Source of the DNA: Candidatus Omnitrophota bacterium
Lineage (GTDB): Bacteria > Omnitrophota > Gorgyraeia > 2-02-FULL-51-18
Assembly (NCBI GenBank): GCA_022072175.1
Contig: JAJVIE010000003.1
Coordinates: 1,198,483 to 1,262,482 of the forward strand
Direction of reading: 5' to 3'
DNA length: 64,000 nucleotides
Part shown: positions 16,601 through 24,645 of the stretch, piece after piece
How positions within the stretch are numbered: the stretch's first letter is position 1
Layout of the letters: each line of letters opens with the position of its first letter
Made by a program: the position numbers and the translations under genes
The notes under the pieces: model-generated
Told to the model about the DNA's origin: nothing
Database searches by the model: none
Seen by the model: the letters and a program-made list of their open reading frames with translations, nothing else

Positions 16601-17266
16601 GACGTCGGTCTGCTCTCCCCAAATCTCGGGCGAGGCCGGCGGAAGATCACAGTACCAATCATAGAACGACATCGAGACTCCACCCATCAGCTGCATGAAG
16701 CGGGCTCCACCGGCGTAGCTGATCATGGACATCGCTGGGATCGGCGAAAATCCGGCCAGGCGATCCGGGCCGTACCGCCTGACCGTGTAGATGTTGGCCA
16801 CGGCCATGATCTCGAGAGCGACGTCCCAAGTGACCCGTCTAAAACCCCCTTTGCCGCGAGCGGACTGATAACGCGCCCGACGGTCCGGGTCTTCGACGAT
16901 GGACGCCCAGGCGGCGACGAGATCTTCGGGATGCTCCTTCTTGGCCTCTTTCCAGAGATCGAGCAGCACTCCACGGACCAACGGATATTTGACCCGAAGA
17001 GGGCTATAGATGTACCAAGAGTAGGAGATGCCCCTCTGGCATCCGCGCGGCTCGTAAGGCGGGATCGTCGCATCGATGCGGGGATAATCGAGCGCCTGGG
17101 TCTCCCACGTCACGATGCCCTGCTTGACGTGGATGTTCCAACTGCACGACCCGGTGCAGTTGACGCCATGAGTGCTCCGCACGATCTTATCGTAGGCCCA
17201 ACGGTTGCGGTAATGGTCTTCCCACGTGCGCTCTTTGGGTGAGAAGATATCCTCGATCCAGCCCAT
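13634..17266 (-). CDS. narG: respiratory nitrate reductase alpha subunit NarG
   Basis: This 1210-residue catalytic subunit reduces nitrate to nitrite at a Mo-bisMGD centre. The FS0 cluster ligands are His33, Cys37, Cys41 and Cys76 (HGVNCTGSC and RGCQRG), and the Mo ligand is the Asp of YCDLPPASP (about residue 207). No twin-arginine signal is present, so the active site is expected in the cytoplasm (nNar type), which fits two NarK transporters. It starts 1 base after the upstream dihaem cytochrome stops. The sequence tracks E. coli NarG closely throughout. Confidence 0.98.
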   Translation of the reverse strand: MGWIEDIFSPKERTWEDHYRNRWAYDKIVRSTHGVNCTGSCSWNIHVKQGIVTWETQALDYPRIDATIPPYEPRGCQRGISYSWYIYSPLRVKYPLVRGVLLDLWKEAKKEHPEDLVAAWASIVEDPDRRARYQSARGKGGFRRVTWDVALEIMAVANIYTVRRYGPDRLAGFSPIPAMSMISYAGGARFMQLMGGVSMSFYDWYCDLPPASPEIWGEQTDVAESADWYKSKMIAVVGSNVFMTRTPDAHYLVEARHHGTKVVVFSPDFSQTSKAADEWIPLHQGQDAAYWLAVGHVILKEYYLDREVPYFLRYLKQYSDAAFLVKLERQPNGHYRPGELLRASDVERTAGTDNAEWKFFVQHAGTGELKMPMGTVGHRWQEKKGQWNLKLEDALTGEPIDPALRLGSAAESEALIEVPDFSAGTDGKVGVRGVPCRKVATVGGQTLVTTVFELLLAQYGVLHGKSMEWPKSYEDESGIYTPAWQEKFTGVSAANVVQFARQWAETAERSEGRCSVIIGAGVNHWYHNNLIYRAVIMPLIFCGCVGRNGGGWNHYVGQEKLAPMASWAPVAFATDWGGPPRLQNTPSFHYMHTDQWRYDNTIQQVCPTSSEGHCMTHGHTADKQALAVRAGWLPCYPQFNRSNLEVARDARAQGANTAEEIRAHVVKELVSRRLRFAMEDPDNPESFPRVWYIWRGNALLSSAKGHEYFLKHYLGTHHNSIAKENAKNKTEDVVWHDRMPVGKMDLVIDLNYRMDSSALYSDVVLPAATYYEKDDLNSTDMHTFIHPLQAAVPPCWESKSDWAAFREIARKTSELAEKYLPDPIEDIVTTPLTHDTPAEIAQRSIRDWAKGECEAIPGKTMPGVTVVERRYPEVYRKYVSLGPVYRDKGLGIHGLTYPVSDIYDRYLETHPVERWGDRRYPSLHEDRSVCEVILAFAAETNGELAYRAYEQESRKTGMDLQHLAKDNRSVRLSFQDLVASPKRLLTTPFWTGVVNNGRTYAAFCQNTEELIPWRTLTGRQHLYLDHEAYRAYGEELPTYKPRLEVRSTQDLDETERGPGMLMLNYLTPHGKWHIHSTYGDTLTMKTLSRGIEPVWINDTDAAMAGIRDNDWVEVLNDHGVVVTRACVSARIPRGLCFIYHAVERTVGVPRSPSRGDRRAGGHNSLTRARLKPLFMIGGYGQFSYGFNYWGPQGVNRDTFVLVRRLGEVKW

Positions 17267-17267
17267 G

Positions 17268-18038
17268 TCAGCCCTTCCTCCGACCCGATCGCGCCAACAG
17301 GTCAGCGGCGCGTCGCTTGCGCCGACGACCGATCATCCATAATCCCGCCAAGCAGCCCACCGCTCCAACCGAAGCCGCAGTCACGATGACCCTCAGGTCC
17401 GGCAGGGTACGTACCGGCACCCTCTCGGGGAACGAAAGGTATTCGGCCAGATGCAACGCCTCTTCAGCCGTGATGCGCCGTGTGTCGTAGATCGGTTTCA
17501 TCAGGCGATAGTTGGCCCCCTGGATCGCCGCCTGCAAGAGCGTAGGTGACGCCTTGGTGTGGATGTCGGTCAGATCGGGTCCCAGCGTCGCGGCTCCGCC
17601 CCTGAAAGCATGGCAGGATGCGCAGGCCGGCCCGCCACCCGACAGCATTTTGGTGCCCATGAAGAGGTCGTTTCCGATCTCGCGGGAGGCCTGGGGTAGC
17701 TCTTTTTTCATCTTGGCCTCGATCTTGGCCTTCTGGCCGGCGATACGCCGTTGCACGTCCGGGTCTTTCAAGAAATCCACCACCCTGTCCAACTGATCCT
17801 GCGGGATCGGACCAACGCGCTTTTCCATGGCCTTAACAGCCGCGGTCAGATCGGGCCTAGACCAGGCGGTCGAAGCAACCAGGTCGGGGCCTGTCCGCGC
17901 CCCCTCACCGACGCTATGACAAGCCGTGCAACGGTAAAAAAAGTACTCGGCCGCGGGATCCGACGTCCCGGCCTCTTCGGCGCAGGCACTGACTGCCGAC
18001 AAAAACACCATCATGACCCACAGGGCTGGTCGTCTCAT
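17268..18038 (-). CDS. NarC-like dihaem membrane-anchored cytochrome c
   Basis: This 256-residue exported protein has two haem c sites, CTACH (residues 37-41) and CASCH (139-143), and a C-terminal membrane helix (about 216-236) followed by a basic tail. The signal ends in a possible lipobox (VSAC, Cys19). A dihaem cytochrome encoded first in a nar operon is also known in Thermus (NarC), where it is needed for nitrate reductase function. Here it is the first gene behind the CRP/FNR-type site. It may take electrons from the Rieske/cytochrome b module (inference). Confidence 0.88.
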   Translation of the reverse strand: MRRPALWVMMVFLSAVSACAEEAGTSDPAAEYFFYRCTACHSVGEGARTGPDLVASTAWSRPDLTAAVKAMEKRVGPIPQDQLDRVVDFLKDPDVQRRIAGQKAKIEAKMKKELPQASREIGNDLFMGTKMLSGGGPACASCHAFRGGAATLGPDLTDIHTKASPTLLQAAIQGANYRLMKPIYDTRRITAEEALHLAEYLSFPERVPVRTLPDLRVIVTAASVGAVGCLAGLWMIGRRRKRRAADLLARSGRRKG

Positions 18039-18052
18039 GAGCTCGTGCTAAG

Positions 18053-18096
18053 ACTATAGCGGTCATAAGGTAATGTGCTGTATGATGTATGTCATA
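18053..18096 (-). promoter_or_regulatory. nar operon promoter with CRP/FNR-family operator
   Basis: The dyad TATGA-N6-TCATA (18081-18096) has the 5-6-5 layout of CRP-family sites. On the minus strand it is followed after 22 bases by TATAGT (18053-18058), a good -10 element. This places the dyad centre about 42 bases before the predicted RNA start, the class II activator position. The site also lies only 11 bases before the regulator start codon on the plus strand, so the regulator may repress itself. Confidence 0.7.
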
Positions 18097-18106
18097 TTAA
18101 ACTCCT

Positions 18107-18793
18107 ATGCCCAAATCGCCTATCAGCCCTTTCGATTTTCTGGCACATGTTCCCGAGCTGAGCTCACTACCCCGCCCGGAACTCAACTACCTCGTGTCCA
18201 AGAGCGCTCTGATCGAGATCAAGCCCAAGCAGATCCTCTTCTCTCAGGGCGAACCGTCGCAATATTTCTATGTGGTCATCGAAGGCCGAGTGTCGATGGG
18301 CGACTGCGGCTCATCGGGTCGCGAAACAGTGAGCTGTATCGCGGGACGTCGGGACATCTTCTGCTGTTTACCCGCCCTGGACCACAAACCCTATCCAGCC
18401 ACGGCCGTCAGCGCGACCGACGCCAAAGCTCTGCGTATTCCTATCGCTGTTCTACAGGAGATCGGGTCTCGCAACCCCTCCGTATATCAAATGTTCGTGG
18501 CGAAGGTGTGCGCCAATCTGCGTGTGATCGAACAGCGCCATAGTCAACGGATGGAACCCGCCGTCACCAGGATCTCTTCTCTACTGATCGACCAGTACGA
18601 GAAGACCCCGCACCCGATCCGCCTGACCCGGGCCGAGATCGCCAAGCTCACCGGCACGACCGTCGAGACGGCCATCCGCACGCTCAGCCAGTTGGGTAAG
18701 CGCGGTATCCTCCAAAGCCGCAGAGGGCTCATCAAGGTCGTCGAGGCCAAGAAGCTCTACGAACTCGCCGGTCGGATGGCCCCCGAAGCCTGA
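18107..18793 (+). CDS. CRP/FNR-family transcription regulator of the nar cluster
   Basis: This 228-residue protein has an N-terminal cyclic-nucleotide-binding-like beta-barrel (about residues 15-120), a dimer helix, and a winged helix-turn-helix (172-205) whose recognition helix GTTVETAIRTL keeps the Glu and Arg used by CRP/FNR proteins for base contacts. It lacks the N-terminal Cys cluster of FNR, so it is not a classic 4Fe-4S O2 sensor. Cys67, Cys77 and the pair Cys86-Cys87 are present, and a haem/NO or redox signal is possible. No ribosome site is visible before ATG 18107. It is divergent from nar and probably controls it. Confidence 0.9.
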   Translation: MPKSPISPFDFLAHVPELSSLPRPELNYLVSKSALIEIKPKQILFSQGEPSQYFYVVIEGRVSMGDCGSSGRETVSCIAGRRDIFCCLPALDHKPYPATAVSATDAKALRIPIAVLQEIGSRNPSVYQMFVAKVCANLRVIEQRHSQRMEPAVTRISSLLIDQYEKTPHPIRLTRAEIAKLTGTTVETAIRTLSQLGKRGILQSRRGLIKVVEAKKLYELAGRMAPEA

Positions 18794-18861
18794 GGGAGTT
18801 CACGGATAGTCTCTTCCTTTACCCGCTCTCACGGCCTACAATGCTCCTAGTGGAGGACAGC

Positions 18862-20085
18862 ATGGATCGGACGGATCGTTTTGACATCATTGTCGTCGGT
18901 GGCGGCGGAGCCGGTATCGCGGCGGCTATAGGTGCCGGACGCGGCGGGGCGCGCGTCCTCATCTGCGAGAAGATGCAGAAGCTCGGCAAGAAAGTCCGCA
19001 TCTCCGGCAACGGCCGCTGTAACATCTACAACGACATTATCGATGAGTCCGGCTACAACGTCGAGTCGCGCGAGTTGGTGCGCTCGATGTTGTCCAAGTT
19101 CGGTAAGACCGAGATCGTGCGATTTTTCAGGGACCTGGGACTGCGCGTGTACTCGGACGACGAGGGGCGTGTCTTCCCCATCACCAACCAATCAGCGTCC
19201 GTCCTCGATGTGTTGGAGTTGGAGCTCGGTCGCGTGGGAGCGCACGTCTATTTCGAGTGCGCGATCACATCCCTTGAGCGCAACGAGAGCGGCTTCCGCC
19301 TCAAGCACAAGGACGGCGCGCTGTACGCCAAGTGTGTCATCCTCTGCGCCGGCGGCAAGTCCTACCCCATCTCCGGTACGGACGGGTCGGCGTACGCCCT
19401 GGCGACAGCTTTCGGCCACACGCTCGTCGAGCCGGTCCCGAGCACCGTGGCCCTCCTTTCGGACGACCCCTGGTGCAAGCCGCTTTCCGGACAGAAGATC
19501 CAGGCGGGCGTTTCGTTCTCCATCAACGGAGAGCCCGGACCGCGTACGGAGGGGGATTTTCTCTTTACGGACTACGGTGTGTCCGGACTGACGGTCCTGG
19601 ACTCGAGCGAGGAGATCTCCATCGCCCTCGGGAGAGGGCTGTCGACGGATACGGCGCTGGTGGTCGACCTCGTCCCGTTCATGCACGAGGATGAGCTGCG
19701 CAAGGAGCTGCAACAGCGCCTGCGCCGCAAGTTCCCGAGCGACAAGCTGCTGGCGGGGCTCCTGCCGCCCAAGTTCGCGGGAGTGCTGGCGCCCGTCCTC
19801 GAGACGCGCAACCCTCACACGATCGTCGACGCCGTCAAGCGCAAGACCTTCAGGATCACGGGCACGCGGGGCTGGAACGACGCGGAGTTCACGGCCGGAG
19901 GCGTGGACCACCGGGAAGTGGACGGGCGGACGCTCGAATCGAAGAAGTGCCCGGGCCTCTATCTGGCCGGCGAGATCCTGGACGTCAACGGCAAGCGCGG
20001 CGGGTTCAATCTCGCCTGGGCCTGGTCGTCCGGTTACGTCTCCGGCCAACACGCGGCCGAGAGCCTGGCCGCGCCCCGACACTGA
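18862..20085 (+). CDS. BaiN/YhiN (HI0933) family FAD-dependent oxidoreductase
   Basis: This 407-residue flavoprotein has a Rossmann FAD loop VVGGGGAGIAAAIGAGR at the N-terminus, the family motif KLGKKVRISGNGRCN, a TAGGVDH segment, and a C-terminal FAD contact GLYLAGEILDVNGKRGGFN. Members have been reported as flavin-dependent reductases or oxidases of uncertain substrate. The start at ATG 18862 is preferred over the in-frame ATG 18841 because GGAGG sits 5 bases before it; TACAAT at 18837-18842 is a likely -10. Confidence 0.92.
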   Translation: MDRTDRFDIIVVGGGGAGIAAAIGAGRGGARVLICEKMQKLGKKVRISGNGRCNIYNDIIDESGYNVESRELVRSMLSKFGKTEIVRFFRDLGLRVYSDDEGRVFPITNQSASVLDVLELELGRVGAHVYFECAITSLERNESGFRLKHKDGALYAKCVILCAGGKSYPISGTDGSAYALATAFGHTLVEPVPSTVALLSDDPWCKPLSGQKIQAGVSFSINGEPGPRTEGDFLFTDYGVSGLTVLDSSEEISIALGRGLSTDTALVVDLVPFMHEDELRKELQQRLRRKFPSDKLLAGLLPPKFAGVLAPVLETRNPHTIVDAVKRKTFRITGTRGWNDAEFTAGGVDHREVDGRTLESKKCPGLYLAGEILDVNGKRGGFNLAWAWSSGYVSGQHAAESLAAPRH

Positions 20086-20130
20086 GTCCGCGCGCCCGTC
20101 CCGCGAAGCCTTGCCGCGGACCGGCGGCGG

Positions 20131-23100
20131 TCATCCCCGTTGCAGCTTGAGCTTCTTGGATCTCCATGCGTAGTAGATCGGTGGATAGACGATCAACTCC
20201 ATGACAAAACTCGTGATCAGTCCTCCGACCATCGGCGCCGCTATCCTTTTCATGACATCGGCCCCGGTGCCCATCGACCAGAGGATGGGGACCAGACCGA
20301 TCATGGTGGTCATCACGGTCATCATCTTGGGACGGATCCTTTTGACCGCTCCGTGGATCACGGCCTGCTCCAGGTCCTTGGAGTCCTTCATCCGTCCGGA
20401 CTTCACCGCCTCCTCATAGGACAGGTCCAGGTACATGAGCATGAAAACCGCCATCTCCGCGTCCAATCCCATGAGCGCGATCATCCCGACCCAGGTGGCG
20501 ATCGAGACGTTGTACCCCAAAAGATGCATCGCCCAGACGGCGCCGATCAGGGAAAAGGGCACCGACAAGAGTACGATGCCGGTCTTGGTCCACGACCTCA
20601 TGTTCATATACAGGAGCAGCACGATCAAGAACAGGGTCACGGGCACGATGAACGCGAGCCGCTGCTTGACCCGGATCATGCTCTCGTACTGTCCGCTCCA
20701 GTAGATGAAATATCCCTTCGGCAGCTGGACCTTCTCCGCAACGACCTTCTTGGCCTCCGTGACGAAACCCCCGATGTCCCGCCCCGTCAGGTCGACGTAG
20801 ACATAACCCGAGAGCTGTCCGTTCTCGTCCCGGATCATCGAGGGTCCCTGCGAGAGCGCGATGTCCGCCAACTGCGCCAGCGGTACCTGCGCACCGCCCG
20901 TCACGGGCACCAGCACGCGGCGTAGCGCGTCGAGATCCTCGCGGAACTCCTTGGCGTATCGGACGTTGATCGCGTAGCGTTCGCGCCCCTCGATCGTCGT
21001 GGCGACGTTCTCCCCTCCGATGGCCGAAAGAATGACCATCTGGACGTCGTCCACGGACAGACCGTACCGCGCGATCTCTTCGCGCTTGATCTTGAAATCG
21101 ACGAAATACCCCCCCGTCACGCGCTCGGCGTATACGCTGCGCGCTCCCGGGACCCCCCGGAGGACCTCCTCGATATGCAGGCCGATCTTCTCGATCTCCC
21201 GCAGGTCCGGCCCGTAGATCTTGACCCCGACCGGCGTGCGGATCCCGGTCGAGAGCATATCGATGCGGCTTTTGATGGGCATGGTCCAGGCGTTGGAGAC
21301 CCCCGGCATCCGTATCTTTTGATCCATCTCGTCGATCAGCTGGTCATAGGTGATGCGGTCGCGCCAGATGTGCCGGAAAACCCGCTTCAGAGGCTCCGGC
21401 CATCCGGAGTACCAGCGCTCCACCGGACGCCACTGGTCCTCGGGCTTGAGCACCACGACGGTCTCCATCATCGAGAACGGCGCGCTGTCGGTGGAGGTGT
21501 CCGCCCGGCCCGCCTTGCCGAAGACGCGCTCGACCTCGGGAAAGCTCTTGAGGATCCTGTCCTGGGTCTGCAGCAGCCTCTGGGCCTCCGTCACCGAGAT
21601 CCCCGGCAGCGTCGTCGGCATGTACAGGATGGTGCCCTCATTGAGCGTCGGCATGAACTCCGTGCCCAGCTTGAGATAGACGGGTACGGTCAGAGCGAAC
21701 AGGACGGCGGCCGCCAGGATCGTGCGCTTGTACCTCTTGAGCACGAATTTCACGACGGGCTCGTAGTATTTGTAGAGCACGCGGCTGACCGGGTGTTTTT
21801 CCTCCGGATAATAACGTCCGACGAGGGTCGCGCTGGCGATCCGGCTCAGCCATCGCGGCCTGAAATCGAACGGGTCCATCCTCGAGAACATCATGCGTAT
21901 CGCCGGATCGAGGGTGATGGCCAGGACCGCCGCCAGCGCCATGGCGATGTTCTTCGAGAACGCCAGGGGCTTGAACAGACGCCCCTCCTGCTGCTCGAGG
22001 GCGAAGATCGGTATGAAGGCGACCGCGATCACCAACAACGAGAAGAAGACCGACGGACCCACCTCCTTGAGGGCCGCTAGGCGCACCTCATGAAAGTCCC
22101 CTTTACGCCCCCCGTCGATCCAGTGTTGCAGCTTCTTGTAGGCGTTCTCCACTTCGACGATGGCGCCGTCGACGAGCACGCCGATCGAGATGGCGATGCC
22201 GGCCAGTGACATGATATTGGACGTCAGCCCCATGTAATACATCGGTATGAAAGCCAGCGCGACCGATATCGGGATCGTGACGATCGGCACCAGCGCCGAC
22301 GGGATGTGCCACAGGAACAGAAGGATGATCAGGCTGACCACGATCAGCTCGTCGCGCAACTGGTGTTTGAGCGTATCGATCGCGCGCTCGATGAGCTCGG
22401 ACCGGTCGTAGACGGGCACGATCTCCACGCCCTCCGGCAGGTAAGGCCTCAGTTCCTCGATGCGTGCTTTCAGACGATCGATGACGTTGAGCGCGTTCTC
22501 GCCGTAGCGCATCACGACGATGCCGCCGACGGCGTCACCCTCCCCGTCCAGGTCCGCCACCCCCCTGCGGATGTCCGGGCCGATCGAGACGCGGCCGAGG
22601 TTCTTGATGAGCACGGGAGTCCCGCGGCCGTCCACCTTCACCATGATCTCCTCGATATCCTTCACGGAGGTCGCGTAACCCCGGCCGCGTACCATGTACT
22701 CCGCGCCCGAGTATTCCAGCAGCCGCCCGCCCGAATCGTTGTTGCCGGACCGCACCGCCTGGACGACGTCCATGATCGGGATCCCGTACGAGGACAGCTT
22801 GTTGGGATCGATCGTGACCTGGTACTGCTTCTGAAACCCTCCGACCGAGGCCACCTCGGCGACGCCGGGCACCGACTGCAGCTGGTAACGGAGCGTCCAA
22901 TCCTGATAGCTCCGGAGCTCCTCCAGGGTGCGGCGGCCAGACTTGTCCCTCAGAGCGTACTGGTACACCCAACCGACACCCGTGGCGTCCGGCCCCAACT
23001 CCGTCCGCACGCCCTCGGGCAAGCGGGGCAGGATCTTGTTCAGATACTCGAGCACGCGGGTCCGGGCCCAGTAGAGATCGGTGCCGTCCTCGAAGATGAT

Positions 23101-23379
23101 ATAGACGTACGAAAAACCGAAATCCGAGAACGCCCGGACATCCTTGACCTTGGGCGCCCCCAGGAGGGCCGTGACGATGGGATAGGTGACCTGGTCCTCG
23201 ATGATATCGGGGCTCCGGTCCCACTTTGAGTAGACGATGACCTGGGTATCCGACAGGTCCGGGATCGCGTCGAGAGGCACGTTCTTCATGCAGCGCACCG
23301 CGAAGACCAGCGCGACCGCCGTTAGGATCACGACCAGGATCTTGTTGCGCGCGGAGAACTCGATGATCTTCTCGATCAT
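20131..23379 (-). CDS. CusA/CzcA-type heavy-metal efflux RND pump
   Basis: This 1082-residue inner-membrane proton-driven exporter has 12 helices and two large periplasmic domains. Heavy-metal RND features are the N-terminal NVPLDAIPDLSDTQVIVYSKW, the proton-relay region SIGVLVDGAIVEVENA in helix 4, and a full second half ending in YAWRSKKLKLQRG. CusA-like Met residues suggest monovalent Cu/Ag rather than Zn/Co/Cd, but the substrate cannot be fixed here. It follows the cusB-like gene by 3 bases. Confidence 0.93.
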   Translation of the reverse strand: MIEKIIEFSARNKILVVILTAVALVFAVRCMKNVPLDAIPDLSDTQVIVYSKWDRSPDIIEDQVTYPIVTALLGAPKVKDVRAFSDFGFSYVYIIFEDGTDLYWARTRVLEYLNKILPRLPEGVRTELGPDATGVGWVYQYALRDKSGRRTLEELRSYQDWTLRYQLQSVPGVAEVASVGGFQKQYQVTIDPNKLSSYGIPIMDVVQAVRSGNNDSGGRLLEYSGAEYMVRGRGYATSVKDIEEIMVKVDGRGTPVLIKNLGRVSIGPDIRRGVADLDGEGDAVGGIVVMRYGENALNVIDRLKARIEELRPYLPEGVEIVPVYDRSELIERAIDTLKHQLRDELIVVSLIILLFLWHIPSALVPIVTIPISVALAFIPMYYMGLTSNIMSLAGIAISIGVLVDGAIVEVENAYKKLQHWIDGGRKGDFHEVRLAALKEVGPSVFFSLLVIAVAFIPIFALEQQEGRLFKPLAFSKNIAMALAAVLAITLDPAIRMMFSRMDPFDFRPRWLSRIASATLVGRYYPEEKHPVSRVLYKYYEPVVKFVLKRYKRTILAAAVLFALTVPVYLKLGTEFMPTLNEGTILYMPTTLPGISVTEAQRLLQTQDRILKSFPEVERVFGKAGRADTSTDSAPFSMMETVVVLKPEDQWRPVERWYSGWPEPLKRVFRHIWRDRITYDQLIDEMDQKIRMPGVSNAWTMPIKSRIDMLSTGIRTPVGVKIYGPDLREIEKIGLHIEEVLRGVPGARSVYAERVTGGYFVDFKIKREEIARYGLSVDDVQMVILSAIGGENVATTIEGRERYAINVRYAKEFREDLDALRRVLVPVTGGAQVPLAQLADIALSQGPSMIRDENGQLSGYVYVDLTGRDIGGFVTEAKKVVAEKVQLPKGYFIYWSGQYESMIRVKQRLAFIVPVTLFLIVLLLYMNMRSWTKTGIVLLSVPFSLIGAVWAMHLLGYNVSIATWVGMIALMGLDAEMAVFMLMYLDLSYEEAVKSGRMKDSKDLEQAVIHGAVKRIRPKMMTVMTTMIGLVPILWSMGTGADVMKRIAAPMVGGLITSFVMELIVYPPIYYAWRSKKLKLQRG

Positions 23380-23382
23380 GGC

Positions 23383-24645
23383 TCAACTCCCATGCTGGTG
23401 GCCGCCGATCGCGCTCAAGGCCGCCTTGAGCCGGCTTTCGGAATCGACCAAGAAGTTACCGTTGGTCACCACGCTCTCGCCCTCGGACAATCCGCCCAGG
23501 ACGACATACCCGCCCGTCGCTTTGGGCCCGAGCCGCAGATGGCGGGGCTCAAAAAGCCCCTTGTCCTTGTCGACGAAAACGATGTTGGCCTTACCCGTGA
23601 AGAAGACCGCTTCTTCGGGCACCAGCAGGACCTCCCCCAGGTCCGCTTCCAATGAGACGTTGACGTACATATCCGGACGAAGCTTGCCGCCCTCGTTCTT
23701 GACGCGGATGCGGACTCGGACGGTCCGGGTGGCCGGATCCACGGAGGTATCTATGGCGTGTATCCTTCCGGACAGTCCGGCTCCCGACAAGGACGGACCC
23801 TCGACGACGACGGCATCGCCGGCTTTCACCAGGGCAACCTCGTATTCATAGATGTCGGCGTAGATCCACACATCGCCGTCAGGGACGGGATAAAGCAGGC
23901 TCTTGTCGGGGCCCTCGAGGTCCCCCAGCTCCCGGATGAGCTCGGGGCTGAGCCCCATCCGCTGCAGCTTGGTCCTGGCGCTCTCCCGCAGCTGAGCGGC
24001 CCACTCCCGGCGGCCGGGCTCCGCGGCGGACTCGCGCAAGGACCGTTCCGACTCCAGGTATTCGGATTGGGCTTGATAAAGTTCCGGGTCATGCGCGATA
24101 CGGCCGGCGGCACGGACCGTGCGTGAAGCGCGGCGCTTTTCGGCGGGGCCCGTACGTATCCCGATCAACTGCTGCCGTTCCGAGGTGATGAGGATCGTAG
24201 CGTAACCTTCCGGAGCGGCGGCCTCCAGCGGGCGGAGCATCCCGCCCTCCAGCCGTATGAAATCCCCGCACAGCGGGCAGCTCACCTTCTCGCCCGCACC
24301 CCCCAGCACCATCATGGGACACGGCTTGCCGTCCTGATGCATCCCGCAGTCGTGCATCGTGCAGACCGCTTCGGCGCTGACCGCGCCGGTGGAAGCCCCG
24401 TCTTTGTGCGTGTCGTGCGAAGGGTCAGATGTTCCGCCGGGCGCGGCGGGCACGAGTCTCATGTGACAGATCGGACAATCGCCCGGTCTGTCGGAGGTCA
24501 CGTTGGGATGCATGGGACAAACGTAGAGCGTCGTTTTCTTGCGGGCTTCCGCGAACACCTCGCGGTGGTCCATCACCGCCGTCGTGTATCCCGCCAGCAT
24601 GATCACCGCCAGACAGAGCCTCAATAGTCTCACCCCGATCTTCAT
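23383..24645 (-). CDS. CusB-type RND adaptor with N-terminal heavy-metal-binding motifs
   Basis: This 420-residue periplasmic membrane-fusion protein has a signal peptide (about 1-33), then the heavy-metal-binding motif YVCPMHPNV...CPICHM, then a second cluster of Cys/Met/His (CTMHDCGMHQDGKPCPMM and CPLCGDF), and then the hairpin/barrel adaptor body. The duplicated metal-binding front end suggests Cu/Ag capture and delivery to the pump. The start at ATG 24645 has GGAGGGGG upstream and overlaps the outer-membrane gene stop by ATGA. Confidence 0.92.
   Translation of the reverse strand: MKIGVRLLRLCLAVIMLAGYTTAVMDHREVFAEARKKTTLYVCPMHPNVTSDRPGDCPICHMRLVPAAPGGTSDPSHDTHKDGASTGAVSAEAVCTMHDCGMHQDGKPCPMMVLGGAGEKVSCPLCGDFIRLEGGMLRPLEAAAPEGYATILITSERQQLIGIRTGPAEKRRASRTVRAAGRIAHDPELYQAQSEYLESERSLRESAAEPGRREWAAQLRESARTKLQRMGLSPELIRELGDLEGPDKSLLYPVPDGDVWIYADIYEYEVALVKAGDAVVVEGPSLSGAGLSGRIHAIDTSVDPATRTVRVRIRVKNEGGKLRPDMYVNVSLEADLGEVLLVPEEAVFFTGKANIVFVDKDKGLFEPRHLRLGPKATGGYVVLGGLSEGESVVTNGNFLVDSESRLKAALSAIGGHQHGS

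Noticed and set aside
15605-17242. 545-residue plus-strand reading frame opposite narG
   Set aside because: Shadow of the GC-rich narG codons; no domain, ribosome site or promoter.
18039-18106. Classic FNR box TTGAT-N4-ATCAA
   Set aside because: Not present; the dyad here has the CRP-like 5-6-5 layout.
20086-20130. GTCCGCG/CGCGGAC inverted repeat between two convergent genes as a terminator
   Set aside because: The loop is long, no T-run follows on either strand, and the pairing may be chance in GC-rich DNA.
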